Shown here piece by piece: positions 18,397 to 27,108 of a stretch of 64,000 nucleotides of DNA (its first letter is position 1; each line of letters begins with the position of its first letter). The notes below the pieces were generated by a model. It worked only from the letters and a program-made list of their open reading frames with translations, made no database searches and was not told the origin of the DNA. The stretch covers positions 62,001-126,000 of the forward strand of contig NZ_VOXD01000007.1 in assembly GCF_008014675.1 (NCBI RefSeq), in the 5' to 3' direction. A program made the translations under genes and the position numbers. The DNA comes from Neolewinella aurantiaca (GTDB taxonomy: Bacteria; Bacteroidota; Bacteroidia; Chitinophagales; Saprospiraceae).

Positions 18397-18399
18397 CGT

Positions 18400-18768
18400 A
18401 TGCTTAGAGCACTCACTTATTTCGTTGCTGCTGTCTGGCTGGCCAACGGCCTGCTGGCTAAAGTACTGAACCTGGTTCCCCGCCACACCGAGATTGTAGC
18501 GGGTATTCTGGGGCCAGCCCACGCTCGAACACTAACGATCATGATTGGTGTGTCGGAGATCGCGATGGGGTTATGGATTTTAACGGGACGGTACCGTAAG
18601 CAGACGGCAGTTATTCAGATCGCCATTATTCTGACGATGAATACCCTGGAGAGTATTTTGGTACCGGAACTATTGCTTTGGGGGTACTGGAACCCGGTCT
18701 TTGCGCTTCTGTTTTGTGGTGTTGTTTGGTGGTGGGGAACACAACCCGAGCGAGCGAGCCTTTCATGA
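18400..18768 (+). CDS. DoxX-like four-helix membrane protein
   Basis: The 122-residue protein consists of four hydrophobic helices (ALTYFVAAVWLANGLLAKVL, then IMIGVSEIAMGLWIL, QTAVIQIAIILTMNTLESIL and NPVFALLFCGVVWWW). The helix-1 pattern WLxNGLxxKVLxxxPRH and the ISEIxMGxWIL segment fit the DoxX-like family, inner-membrane proteins of uncertain redox or thiosulfate-related role. It is followed by a DUF2071 gene, a pairing I recall from other Bacteroidota genomes; the shared function is not known. Confidence 0.75.
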   Translation: MLRALTYFVAAVWLANGLLAKVLNLVPRHTEIVAGILGPAHARTLTIMIGVSEIAMGLWILTGRYRKQTAVIQIAIILTMNTLESILVPELLLWGYWNPVFALLFCGVVWWWGTQPERASLS

Positions 18769-18805
18769 CCAGAACCCATAGATACGGGCTTGAAGGTTGG
18801 CGCGC

Positions 18806-18824
18806 GCGATCCCGGAGGGATCGC
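18806..18824 (+). promoter_or_regulatory. Perfect 8-bp inverted repeat next to DUF2071 promoter
   Basis: GCGATCCC-GGA-GGGATCGC directly abuts the -7 box (TAATTTTG, 18826-18833). It could be an operator or an end hairpin of the DoxX-like transcript; a run of T is weak (TTAATTTT). Confidence 0.5.
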
Positions 18825-18825
18825 T

Positions 18826-18833
18826 TAATTTTG
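18826..18833 (+). promoter_or_regulatory. -7 box 5 nt before DUF2071 start
   Basis: TAATTTTG-CACAT-ATG supports the start at 18839 rather than an earlier in-frame ATG at 18797. Confidence 0.5.
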
Positions 18834-18838
18834 CACAT

Positions 18839-19585
18839 ATGAACCCCTTGAAACGCCACCCATTTCCCGTTGCTGCCCACTTCCGACAATCGCTGGTGCT
18901 CACGTTCGCGCTGCCGCAGGCAGCGCTGGCGAGAAGGCTCCCTCCGCCGCTACGATTAGATACTTTTGAGGATCAACACGCCTTCGTCGCCGTGGCAATG
19001 GTGCAAACCGAAGCGCTGCGACCAAAAGGCTTCCCGCGTTGGCTGGGTAACGATTTTTTCCTCGCCGGTTACCGCATCTTCGTGCGGTACACCAGTGCGG
19101 CGGGTAAAAAACTGCGTGGACTGTACATCCTTGAATCCCAAACCGATAAACGCAAGATGGAGCTGATGGGTAACCTGATGACCCATTATAACTACACGAA
19201 GATCGGGGTGGAGCAGGTTTACGGAGAAGAAGAAGGACGGAAGACTTACGGGGTACGAAGCCCTACGGAAAACTTCGTGGTGAAGGTCCGCTACGATGAC
19301 GATCCGGCGCTGCCGGAGGGCAGCCCGTTTGCGGACTGGAAAGAGGCGCGCCGCTTTGCGGGGCCGCTGCCATTCACGTTCACCTACGATGCTGAAAACC
19401 AAAACGTATTGATCGTAGAGGGCGTCCGGCAAAATTGGAAGCCGCAGCCGGTAACGGTGGAACATTACAGCTTACCGTGGCTGAACCGGAACGGCCTCTC
19501 CGGTGCAGTACTTGCTTCAGCCTTCGTGGTGGAGGATATTCCCTACTGGTGGCGAAAAGGCAAGGTAGAACCGTGGGAGCATTAG
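18839..19585 (+). CDS. DUF2071 family protein
   Basis: The 248-residue soluble protein has the arrangement of DUF2071 (YqjF-like, an acetoacetate-decarboxylase-like fold): an N-terminal helix with RQSLVLTFALP, central VAVAMVQTEALRPKGFPRW, NDFFLAGYRIFVRY, and a C-terminal proline/tryptophan-rich end (VVEDIPYWWRKG). Catalytic activity is not established for the family. The start is set by the -7 box 5 nt upstream; the frame is open for 14 more codons, but those precede the promoter. Confidence 0.75.
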   Translation: MNPLKRHPFPVAAHFRQSLVLTFALPQAALARRLPPPLRLDTFEDQHAFVAVAMVQTEALRPKGFPRWLGNDFFLAGYRIFVRYTSAAGKKLRGLYILESQTDKRKMELMGNLMTHYNYTKIGVEQVYGEEEGRKTYGVRSPTENFVVKVRYDDDPALPEGSPFADWKEARRFAGPLPFTFTYDAENQNVLIVEGVRQNWKPQPVTVEHYSLPWLNRNGLSGAVLASAFVVEDIPYWWRKGKVEPWEH

Positions 19586-19788
19586 GGCGCAAAGGTAGAG
19601 CGCGTCTGAAAATTGAGAAACCGGACTTCTGACGACGGGGGAGGCCTGAAAGTCGGCGAACTTCGCCTTTACGGTTGTATCTTACCTTCACGTTACATCT
19701 CCCGCATTCAAATCACGCATCGAGAATCAAGCATCGAGGATTAAATACCGCAGGTCATCGTTCTGCCTTTCAGGGCGTAGCCAACATC

Positions 19789-20505
19789 GTGCGCTTCAAC
19801 TGGCATTTTTACGTGCTGGCGGTGGTTGGCGTTGCACTGGGCTTGTTGGTGGCCAGATGGTTGGGCGGATACTGGTACGTAACGGGAATTTGTGTCGCCA
19901 TCGGAGTTTTGGCAACGACCCTGATTTCGCTGCTGGTCTCCTGGTACGTCTACGATAAGTCGGAACTATACCGCTTTGAGTGGTTGCCGAACATAAGCGC
20001 CGGAGCTAAAATCGTCAACATTCACGCGGGATTCGATGAGACAAGCGTATTGTTAGCGGATAAATACCCAACGGCTGAACTTACCGTGCTCGACTTCTAC
20101 GATCCGGAACTGCACACCGAAGTCTCCATAAAGCGTGCCCGGAAAATGTACCCGTCTTATCCCGGAACAATACGGATCACTACGGACGACCTTTTACTGG
20201 AGGATGATTCTGTAGACGTGGTTTTTCTGCTGATGGCTGCCCACGAAATCAGGGACGCGGAAGAAAGAGGACATTTTTTCCGGAGGATCCACAGAGGGCT
20301 GAAACCGGGAGGCCGTGTCGTACTCACTGAGCACCTGCGCGACGGCCCGAATACGTTGGCGTATTCCTTCGGCGTGTTCCACTTCTTACCGTACGAGGAG
20401 TGGCACCTTACCTTTTCGCTGGCGGGCTTTGAGGAGATTTCGGAAGAAAAAATTACGCCGTTTCTAACCACCTTCACCCTGATAAAAGATGTGGATTCAC
20501 CTTAA
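19789..20505 (+). CDS. Membrane-anchored class I SAM methyltransferase
   Basis: The protein (238 residues from the GTG at 19789) has two N-terminal membrane segments (WHFYVLAVVGVALGLLVARWL and VTGICVAIGVLATTLISLLVSW) followed by a Rossmann methyltransferase domain: AKIVNIHAGFDETSVLLADKYP in place of the usual GxGxG motif I, LTVLDFYDP as motif II, and DVVFLLMAAHEIRD, LKPGGRVVLTEHL further on. The open frame extends to a TTG at 19675, but that codon overlaps putative -7 boxes (19678-19690), so the later GTG is preferred. Its stop overlaps the next gene by 17 bp, implying translational coupling. Substrate unknown. Confidence 0.6.
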   Translation: MRFNWHFYVLAVVGVALGLLVARWLGGYWYVTGICVAIGVLATTLISLLVSWYVYDKSELYRFEWLPNISAGAKIVNIHAGFDETSVLLADKYPTAELTVLDFYDPELHTEVSIKRARKMYPSYPGTIRITTDDLLLEDDSVDVVFLLMAAHEIRDAEERGHFFRRIHRGLKPGGRVVLTEHLRDGPNTLAYSFGVFHFLPYEEWHLTFSLAGFEEISEEKITPFLTTFTLIKDVDSP

Positions 20506-20887
20506 CGTCATCGGCTGGTTGCTCATGCTCCTGTCCCTTTTGCATTATTTCGTACCGGGCTACCTCGACTGGAAAAAAGACCTCGCACCCATCGGTCTGA
20601 TGAACCGGCAGATGATGCGCACCCACATGATTTTTATCGCCATTACAGTCTTCGCAATTGGCCTGCTTTGCGTCACTTCCACGGAGGATTTACTGACAAC
20701 GCCCCTCGGCAACAGGCTCTGTTTGGGGCTTTCGTTCTTTTGGGGATTACGGCTGTTTTTCCAGTTTTTTGTGTATTCCTCCGAGCTGTGGCGCGGCAAA
20801 AGATTCGAAACTTTCATTCACGTAATCGCCGTAATTTTCTGGATTTACATGACGGTAATTTTCGGGCTTTGCTGGTGGTACGCTTAG
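20489..20887 (+). CDS. Four-helix membrane protein coupled to methyltransferase
   Basis: This 132-residue protein (MWIHLNVIGWLLMLLSLLHY) has four predicted membrane helices and short charged loops (DWKKDLAPIG, YSSELWRGKRFETF). Its ATG lies inside the end of the methyltransferase gene in another frame, so it is translated from the same message. I do not recognise a family. Because the partner enzyme is itself membrane-anchored, the two may form a complex (inference). Confidence 0.75.
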   Translation: MWIHLNVIGWLLMLLSLLHYFVPGYLDWKKDLAPIGLMNRQMMRTHMIFIAITVFAIGLLCVTSTEDLLTTPLGNRLCLGLSFFWGLRLFFQFFVYSSELWRGKRFETFIHVIAVIFWIYMTVIFGLCWWYA

Positions 20888-20913
20888 CCGGAGGCCGGTC
20901 CAATCCTTCGTCC

Positions 20914-23900
20914 TTACTCTGCACCTGCGCCCTCGCCCACAAAATCGAGAAGGTCGGAATAGACCATGCTCTGGCGCAAAATATCCGGACAGCCAACAAT
21001 GACGAGGTGTTCGCGTGCACGGGTCATGGCTACGTTCAACTTGCGGTCTACGCCCTCGTCGCTGATCTGTGAGAGCATCTGAATCTGGCTGAACTCATTG
21101 GTACACAGCGACATGAGGACAATTCGTTTCGCCCCGCCCTGGTACCGTTCCACGGTGTCTACCTGATAGTCGTCGGCGGTTAAATTGGCGTCGCGGAGCC
21201 GACGCCGGATGTGGGCAATCTGAGCGCGATAGGGCGTAATGATGCCGATGTCTCCGGCCACTAACGGTCGGTCAGTTGCTGCGTACAGGCGGGTGTAGGC
21301 GGCGATCAATTCCACCATAAGGTCTGCCTCGAAACCGTTCACTTTGGGGTCGGCGTGGGTGTGATCCGGCTGCGTTGGCAGGAAAACGAGACGGTTCCGG
21401 CTCAACTGTTTTTCGAGTTCGGAAGCAGGGGTGTTCTGGGGCGCGGCCGCGGGTGCAAGGGTTAGTTGACTGAGCTGGGTAAGACGGTGAGGTATGCCTT
21501 CCGGCAGTATTCGGAGTTGCTGGTCGTAAAAGGCTCTGGCGGGAAAGGCCATGATGTCCTGGTGCATTCTTCCCTGGTGGCTGAGTTGGTCGTAGGCCCA
21601 GGTCCATCCTTTTCGTTGTGCAGTTAGGTACAGGCGTTCAAACAAACTGGTGGACAGGCTTTTAAGGCCAATTTCAGTCAGTTTTTCATCGTAAACCCGG
21701 GTATCCTGAGCACGCTGCTGCACCACCGCGGGCAATTGGCGGTGGTCTCCGATGAGTAATGACCGGGGGGCGCGGGGCAATAGACCTGCCAACAAAGGTT
21801 CCAGAATCTGGCTCGCTTCGTCCACGATTATCCGGTCGAATTGCTTGAGCTCAAACAGCTCATGCTTGCCGCCCACACTCGCAACGGTACCTACGAAGAT
21901 CCGGGTGTTCTGGATCAGTTCTTTCAGCTCCGCTCGCTTGTTTACTTTTTCGCTCTTGAGCTGTAGCAACTGGTCCTGAAAGGCGGGGTCTACGCCGTAC
22001 CGGCTCCCAATCCGGAGGTAATCTCTGAAGCTGCTGCCGTCGGCCTTGGTGATGCGTTCGATGCTTTCACAGATTTCATCTACCGCACGGTTGGTATAGG
22101 CAACCAGAAGCAGGCTTTCGCCGGTGTTGTTGAGCAGGTGACGAACGAGGTGATGAAGCATCTGGCTCGTTTTTCCCGTTCCGGGAGGCCCCCAGAGCAG
22201 GAAATAATCGGGAGCGGTGATGATGCTGCGAAGGATTTTATTTTGCTCGTCGGTAAGCGTTGTGGCAATGTCTTCTCCGTAGGGCTCCGCTTGCCGCGGA
22301 GCGGCCTGGCCGAGCCACTTTTGCCGTAGTGCCGGTTCGGCGGAGGCCCAGATGAGCATTCCCTGATAATGGTTCCGGAAACTACTGTCGAGGACGTCTT
22401 TTTCGATGCTCCAGAATTTCCCCCTGCGGAAGGCCGTGTCGTTTAGCTGCTGACTGCGCAGCCGAACACTTACGGTTTGGGGATCAACGTTTACGATGGT
22501 CGATTTCAGAATCTGGGAAGCGAGGACATCGCGCGGGTTGGCGTTGGCCTTTGGGGTGGCGTAGAGTGCGATGATGTCTCCCTGCCGGAACTTCACCAGG
22601 CGCTCGTCTTCGGCGGGTCGAAGGAGGGTAAGGACGGCTGTTTCCTCGTCGTAACTTTCGAAGCTCAGCCCGTCGAGTAGCTCGAAGCGCTCTGTTTTCT
22701 GGAGCCGGTCGTCCAGCCAGAGGCTGGCCAGGCCGTTGACGCCCTCGAGGCGCTGCTCGCCGGTTTTGGCCAGGCGTTGCTCGCGGGCGGTGAATCCGAG
22801 GAAGGCCCCGAAGTACCTTTTTTCGAGGCCGGTAAGTTTGCTGAATTTGCTGAGGACGGCTTCGTGGTCCCGCTTAGCGAAACTGCTGAGGTCTTTGAGG
22901 CGGGCGGGCTGCAGCCGGTTGATGAGTTTGGTGGTTTGGGCCTCCAGGTCTTCGTCTGGTGAAGCACCCAACTGGCCGAGCAGTAGTTCTACGCCCAGCA
23001 GTTGGTTGCGGGCGGCGATGGCTTCCAGCTTCTGGAGGTTTTCCGGCGGAGCGTACTTAAGGCCGCCTTCGAAGTCGGCGCTGTACAGGATGTAACTACG
23101 AACGTTGGCTCCCTCCCCGAGTGCCTGATTGATCATCAGGTCGTAGAGCAGCGTCTGGATGTAGTTGGTCTGATTGATGCCGTGCCGGTTGGTTTTCCAG
23201 TACTTGCTGGTTTTCAGCTCAACGATGGTGGTGGGGGCATCGCGGTCTTTGCCCGCCTGCAGGAGATCAAGTCGACCCTGTACCCCGTAGTTGGGGCTCA
23301 GGAAGGTCGGTTCAAGGAGGATCTGCTCCCGGTCGATGTCGATGCGTGCGAGGTCCTGCCGGACAAACTTCTGCAGGGTGACGAAGTGGGTGTTGAGCTG
23401 GCCGATGAGCTCTTTTATCTTTTGGTCGTCGAAGAGGCAGAGTGCCAGCGGAGCGGTCTGGAAGATGCTCCCGATGAGTTCCCGGAAGCTTACCTCGGGG
23501 TCTTCCACCAGGCGGTCCAGGAAAAAGTTTACAAGGTTCCCCCGCACCAGCGGCAGCGCCTGTTTCATCGGCACCAGTTTTTTTGCGACTGCCGTCCAGG
23601 GTTGGTAGTGGTGGGTTCCGCTGAAACTCTCGGCTACGGCGGTAACGTCGATCAGGTAGTCGGGCTCAACGACCATCTGGGAAGGGTAGAGGTGGTCATC
23701 ATCGCGCAACTCGGCGTTGAGCAGGTTGAGCGTACGGGGAAGCCCGCTGACCTGCTTCACGATGGCGATAGCCTGAGCGATGAAGGGATTGGGAACCTCT
23801 TCGGTTCCGTAGGGGATGCTGTACACCTGCTCCGGCCGTTCTTCTTCTCTGACGTAGAGCAGTTCGTCCTCTTCGGAGAACTCAACGGCTACGACCCGCA

Positions 23901-24336
23901 GTGCGGGGAAGTGCTGCTTTACTTCAGCCTTTACGTAGGGAATGGGGTAGGGCAGGGTGAGGTAATCTACCCAGGGCTGGGGAACGGCCCCGCCAAACAG
24001 GGCCCGCGTTAGTTCGGTCGCGACCCGGTAACCGGTGGTGAGGTGATCGGCCAGTTCTTCGGCGTTGAGTTTTGCCGGCCGGCGTTGCCGGAAGCGCCGC
24101 TCCTGGTAAATATGGACGTTGGGGATGCCAAATTTATGGGCGGTATAGCTGATTCGGGCAAAGTTGGTACTGAAGTGCAGTTTGTCCTTTTCGGTGGCCC
24201 GCTCAAACAACTCGAGGTTGAGGCGGCGCAGGGCCAGAGCCCGTTCTACGTCGGAATAATCCGTATTTGCCGCAATCTTGTCCAATTGTCGGTAAAAGTA
24301 TTTGCGAAAGGCATCCTGGCGTTGAGGGTCAGTCAT
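20914..24336 (-). CDS. Dna2-like nuclease-helicase (PD-(D/E)XK plus SF1B)
   Basis: The 1,140-residue protein carries a RecB/Cas4-type nuclease domain around residues 340-420 (GVQGRLDLL with the metal-binding Asp, IVELKTSKYWK with the ExK pair, and a downstream Q-rich helix NQTNYIQTLLYDLM). A UPF1/DNA2-type SF1 helicase follows: Walker A WGPPGTGKTS (about 715), Walker B IIVDEAS (about 840), motif III GDHRQLPAVV, then YQVDTVERYQGGAKR and LNVAMTRAREHLVIVG near the C-terminus. The four-cysteine iron-sulfur cluster of eukaryotic Dna2 is not evident. It probably acts in DNA repair or end processing, but could be part of a defence system; neighbours do not point to either. TAACTTTG lies 5 nt before its ATG. 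Confidence 0.88.
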   Translation of the reverse strand: MTDPQRQDAFRKYFYRQLDKIAANTDYSDVERALALRRLNLELFERATEKDKLHFSTNFARISYTAHKFGIPNVHIYQERRFRQRRPAKLNAEELADHLTTGYRVATELTRALFGGAVPQPWVDYLTLPYPIPYVKAEVKQHFPALRVVAVEFSEEDELLYVREEERPEQVYSIPYGTEEVPNPFIAQAIAIVKQVSGLPRTLNLLNAELRDDDHLYPSQMVVEPDYLIDVTAVAESFSGTHHYQPWTAVAKKLVPMKQALPLVRGNLVNFFLDRLVEDPEVSFRELIGSIFQTAPLALCLFDDQKIKELIGQLNTHFVTLQKFVRQDLARIDIDREQILLEPTFLSPNYGVQGRLDLLQAGKDRDAPTTIVELKTSKYWKTNRHGINQTNYIQTLLYDLMINQALGEGANVRSYILYSADFEGGLKYAPPENLQKLEAIAARNQLLGVELLLGQLGASPDEDLEAQTTKLINRLQPARLKDLSSFAKRDHEAVLSKFSKLTGLEKRYFGAFLGFTAREQRLAKTGEQRLEGVNGLASLWLDDRLQKTERFELLDGLSFESYDEETAVLTLLRPAEDERLVKFRQGDIIALYATPKANANPRDVLASQILKSTIVNVDPQTVSVRLRSQQLNDTAFRRGKFWSIEKDVLDSSFRNHYQGMLIWASAEPALRQKWLGQAAPRQAEPYGEDIATTLTDEQNKILRSIITAPDYFLLWGPPGTGKTSQMLHHLVRHLLNNTGESLLLVAYTNRAVDEICESIERITKADGSSFRDYLRIGSRYGVDPAFQDQLLQLKSEKVNKRAELKELIQNTRIFVGTVASVGGKHELFELKQFDRIIVDEASQILEPLLAGLLPRAPRSLLIGDHRQLPAVVQQRAQDTRVYDEKLTEIGLKSLSTSLFERLYLTAQRKGWTWAYDQLSHQGRMHQDIMAFPARAFYDQQLRILPEGIPHRLTQLSQLTLAPAAAPQNTPASELEKQLSRNRLVFLPTQPDHTHADPKVNGFEADLMVELIAAYTRLYAATDRPLVAGDIGIITPYRAQIAHIRRRLRDANLTADDYQVDTVERYQGGAKRIVLMSLCTNEFSQIQMLSQISDEGVDRKLNVAMTRAREHLVIVGCPDILRQSMVYSDLLDFVGEGAGAE
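20920..20938 (+). repeat. Dispersed GC motif at 3' end of helicase gene
   Basis: TGCACCTGCGCCCTCGCCC; read on the gene strand it encodes GEGAGA, the last residues of the helicase. Confidence 0.65.
21439..21457 (-). repeat. Dispersed GC motif inside helicase gene
   Basis: Gene-strand TGCACCCGCGGCCGCGCCC encodes APAAAP in an apparent loop between helicase motifs. Confidence 0.7.
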
Positions 24337-24341
24337 CGGCG

Positions 24342-24349
24342 CAAAGTTA
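24342..24349 (-). promoter_or_regulatory. -7 box 5 nt before helicase start
   Basis: Minus-strand TAACTTTG-CGCCG-ATG. Confidence 0.55.
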
Positions 24350-24350
24350 G

Positions 24351-24490
24351 GAACTAGAAACCAGCTGACTAGAAATTAGTAGTAAGTGAACTGGAAACGA
24401 GGGGACTGTCTGCGAACGATCATGATTTCAGCCTCCCGGATTTCAGCCTTCTGATTTCTGGTTTCTGATTTCTAATTTCTAGTTCCCTAT
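24351..24490. repeat. Degenerate CTAGAAATTAG / CTGATTTCTAATTTC repeats
   Basis: The divergent spacer between helicase and purL is filled with short imperfect repeats of GATTTCTGATTTC-type units and their inverted counterpart (GGAACTAGAAACCAG against CTAATTTCTAGTTCC). Confidence 0.6.
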
Positions 24491-24494
24491 TTCC

Positions 24495-24503
24495 TACCTT
24501 TGC
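24495..24503 (+). promoter_or_regulatory. -7 box of purL
   Basis: TACCTTTGC, an excellent match, 25 nt before the ATG. Confidence 0.65.
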
Positions 24504-24528
24504 AGCTTATCCAAAATCCCCCTTCCCC

Positions 24529-26769
24529 ATGGCGGCAGCCCACGAAATTAAAGCAGACGTAGAAGTAGCAAAGAACCTCGGCCTTACGGCAGAGGAATAC
24601 GACAAAATCGTTGAAATCATGGGTCGGGTACCCAACTTCAATGAACTGAGTATTTTCTCGGTGATGTGGTCAGAGCACTGTAGCTACAAGAACTCCATCA
24701 TGTGGCTCAAGACCTTGCCCCGCGAAGGCGATCGTCTGCTGGTGGAAGCCGGAGAAGAAAACGCCGGTTTGGTTGATATTGGTGACGGTTTGGCTTGTGC
24801 CTTCAAGATCGAATCCCACAACCACCCCTCTGCGCTGGAGCCCTACCAAGGCGCTGCGACGGGCGTTGGTGGCATCCACCGCGATATCTTCACGATGGGC
24901 GCACGGCCGATTGCGAGCCTGAACAGCCTCCGTTTCGGTGATCCGAGCCTGCCGCACACCAAGCACCTCGTGGATGGTGTTGTCCGTGGTATTGGCGATT
25001 ACGGTAACTGCTTCGGCGTGCCGGTTGTCGGCGGCGAGGTGGTTTTCCACCCGGTTTACAACCAGAATATTCTGGTCAACGCAATGTCCGTTGGTTTGGT
25101 GAAACACGGTGAAACGGTTTCTGCTGCGGCTGACGGACCGGGTAACCCGGTCTTCATCGTCGGTTCGGCAACGGGCAAAGACGGTATCCACGGCGCTACG
25201 TTCTCTTCGGCTGACCTCACGGAGGACAGTGCCGAAGACCTCCCGGCCGTTCAGGTGGGGGATCCTTTCCAGGAGAAACTGCTTCTGGAGGCCAGCCTCG
25301 AAGTGATCAAAACCGGTGCTGTTGTTGGCATGCAGGACATGGGCGCAGCGGGAATTACCTGTTCTACCTCCGAGATGTCGGCTAAGTCCGGTACCGGAAT
25401 GCGGATCGACCTCGACAAAGTACCTACGCGCCAGGCCAACATGAAGCCATGGGAAATCCTCCTCAGCGAAAGCCAGGAGCGGATGCTCATCGTCTGCAAG
25501 AAAGGCATGGAGAAAGAACTCCTGGCCGTATTCGATAAATGGGACCTTGAATGTGAAGAAATTGGTGAGGTAACCGACACCGGCCGCCTGCACTTCTACG
25601 CCGGCGGCGAACTCGTTGCTGACGTTCCATCGGAGCCACTCGTCCTTGGTGGCGGAGCGCCGGTTTACGAGCGCGAAACCGCCCGCCCGAAGTACATGGA
25701 CAAGATCGAAGCCTTCAAGGCCGAAGACGTCGCAGTACCTGCCGACCTGAAGGCAACCGCCGAGGAACTCTTCATCAGCCCGAACCTGGTTTCCAAGGCC
25801 TGGGTTACGGACCAGTACGACGGTACGGTACGGACCAACTCCATGTCGGAAAACGATAAATCCGACGCAGCGCTTGTCCGGGTAAAGGGAACCGATAAGG
25901 CCCTTGCTGTAACCACCGATTGTAACTCAACCTACGTGTACGCTGATCCGTACAAAGGAGCCATGATCGCGGTTGCGGAAGCCGCCCGAAACATCGTTTG
26001 TTCCGGTGGTGAGCCCGTAGCCATTACCAACTGCCTTAACTTCGGTAACCCTTACAATAAAGAGGCCTTCTACCAGTTCGTGAACGCCATCAAAGGTATG
26101 GGCGACGGTTGCCGTGCCTTCGGCACGCCGGTTACCGGCGGCAACGTGAGTTTCTACAATCAGAGCCAGTACGAAGGCGGACGCGTAGAGCCCGTTTACC
26201 CAACACCGACCATCGGTATGCTGGGGATCGTTGATAACGTAAAGCGACGCATGACGCTTGGTTTCAAAGACCGTGGTGATGTGATTTACCTTGTGGGAGA
26301 CAGCCAGGATTGTATCGGCAGCTCTGAGTACCTGCGCCGGATTCACGGCGTTGAGCACAGCCCCGCTCCTCATTTCGAGTTGGAAGAAGAGCAGAAACTC
26401 CATAAGGCCGTTGCGGGTCTTATCCAGAAAGAACTCATTAAATCGGCCCACGACGTATCCGACGGCGGCCTGTTCCAGGCCGTTACCGAGTCTGCACTGG
26501 AAGGTGGCCACGGCTTCACGCTGGATACCGATCCTGCTTTCCGTAAAGACGCCTTCCTTTTCGGTGAGGCGCAGAGCCGGGTTGTCGTTTCTGTGGATGA
26601 ATCCCGGACGGGAGACTTCGAAGACTTTGTGCGTGAGCACGGTGTCGGCTTTACCGTTCTCGGCCGGGTAGATGGTATGGACGTAGTTGTCGACGGCGAA
26701 AACTGGGGAGACCTGGCGCAGTGGATGGTGCGGCATGACCTTACGATGAAGGCAGTGCTGGAGGAGTAA
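24529..26769 (+). CDS. purL: Phosphoribosylformylglycinamidine synthase subunit PurL (small type)
   Basis: PurL is the ATP-dependent synthetase subunit that makes formylglycinamidine ribonucleotide in purine biosynthesis; the small type works with PurQ (glutaminase) and PurS. The 746-residue protein has the N-terminal NFNELSIFSVMWSEHCSYKNS motif, AFKIESHNHPSALEPYQGAATG, FTMGARPIAS, MQDMGAAGITCSTSEM and, in the second half, TTDCNSTYVYADP and SAHDVSDGGLFQAVTESAL. Length and architecture fit the Bacillus-type enzyme rather than the 1,300-residue enterobacterial form. purQ and purS are not in the window. No purine riboswitch is apparent in the leader. A strong terminator follows. Confidence 0.96.
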   Translation: MAAAHEIKADVEVAKNLGLTAEEYDKIVEIMGRVPNFNELSIFSVMWSEHCSYKNSIMWLKTLPREGDRLLVEAGEENAGLVDIGDGLACAFKIESHNHPSALEPYQGAATGVGGIHRDIFTMGARPIASLNSLRFGDPSLPHTKHLVDGVVRGIGDYGNCFGVPVVGGEVVFHPVYNQNILVNAMSVGLVKHGETVSAAADGPGNPVFIVGSATGKDGIHGATFSSADLTEDSAEDLPAVQVGDPFQEKLLLEASLEVIKTGAVVGMQDMGAAGITCSTSEMSAKSGTGMRIDLDKVPTRQANMKPWEILLSESQERMLIVCKKGMEKELLAVFDKWDLECEEIGEVTDTGRLHFYAGGELVADVPSEPLVLGGGAPVYERETARPKYMDKIEAFKAEDVAVPADLKATAEELFISPNLVSKAWVTDQYDGTVRTNSMSENDKSDAALVRVKGTDKALAVTTDCNSTYVYADPYKGAMIAVAEAARNIVCSGGEPVAITNCLNFGNPYNKEAFYQFVNAIKGMGDGCRAFGTPVTGGNVSFYNQSQYEGGRVEPVYPTPTIGMLGIVDNVKRRMTLGFKDRGDVIYLVGDSQDCIGSSEYLRRIHGVEHSPAPHFELEEEQKLHKAVAGLIQKELIKSAHDVSDGGLFQAVTESALEGGHGFTLDTDPAFRKDAFLFGEAQSRVVVSVDESRTGDFEDFVREHGVGFTVLGRVDGMDVVVDGENWGDLAQWMVRHDLTMKAVLEE

Positions 26770-26818
26770 TTCCGCTTAGAGCAATTTAAAACATACGAGT
26801 TCCGGCGAAAGTCGGCGT

Positions 26819-26869
26819 GGGAGCAAGCCAGAATCAGAGCGACAGATAATGGCTTGCTCCCTTTTTTTT
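26819..26869 (+). terminator. Intrinsic terminator of purL
   Basis: A perfect 12-bp stem (GGGAGCAAGCCA with TGGCTTGCTCCC) is followed by eight T. The 19-nt loop is long. Confidence 0.85.
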
Positions 26870-26942
26870 AGCTACCGGGCCACGGTGCAAATTTCTGCGT
26901 GCTTCGCGGCGTTTTTTGTGGTTTACAAGAGGATGTATTTGT

Positions 26943-26962
26943 AAAAACGCTATGCGTTTTGG
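26943..26962. repeat. AAAACGCTAtGCGTTTT palindrome, copy 1
   Basis: A near-perfect palindrome followed by GGGGTCAG; a second copy with TAGGTCAG is at 58068-58086. Confidence 0.55.
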
Positions 26963-26974
26963 GGTCAGACTTGT

Positions 26975-26982
26975 TACCTTTA
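26975..26982 (+). promoter_or_regulatory. -7 box upstream of T9SS cargo gene
   Basis: TACCTTTA, which would give a long (about 120 nt) leader containing the dispersed motif. Confidence 0.45.
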
Positions 26983-26991
26983 ACCGTGCCT

Positions 26992-27010
26992 TGTACCTGC
27001 GTTCCCGCCC
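26992..27010 (+). repeat. Dispersed GC motif, variant
   Basis: TGTACCTGCGTTCCCGCCC, 10 bp after the -7 box of the T9SS cargo gene. Confidence 0.6.
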
Positions 27011-27108
27011 GGGTTTGGCGCTGAAATAATTTATCTACTTCACACTCACCTGTTACCGCCCATAAAACCTGATGTTGCTTTGCGGTGGTAGCCGTTCAAC
27101 TCTATTAT

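Noticed and set aside
23002-24012. 336-codon + strand frame antisense to the helicase
   Set aside because: Lies wholly within the coding region of a clear nuclease-helicase; composition is the reverse complement shadow.
20914-24336. Defence-island assignment of the nuclease-helicase
   Set aside because: The flanking genes (methyltransferase, DoxX-like, purL) are not known defence partners, so a defence role is not supported.
24430-24528. Purine riboswitch in the purL leader
   Set aside because: The leader after the -7 box is only about 25 nt, too short for an aptamer.
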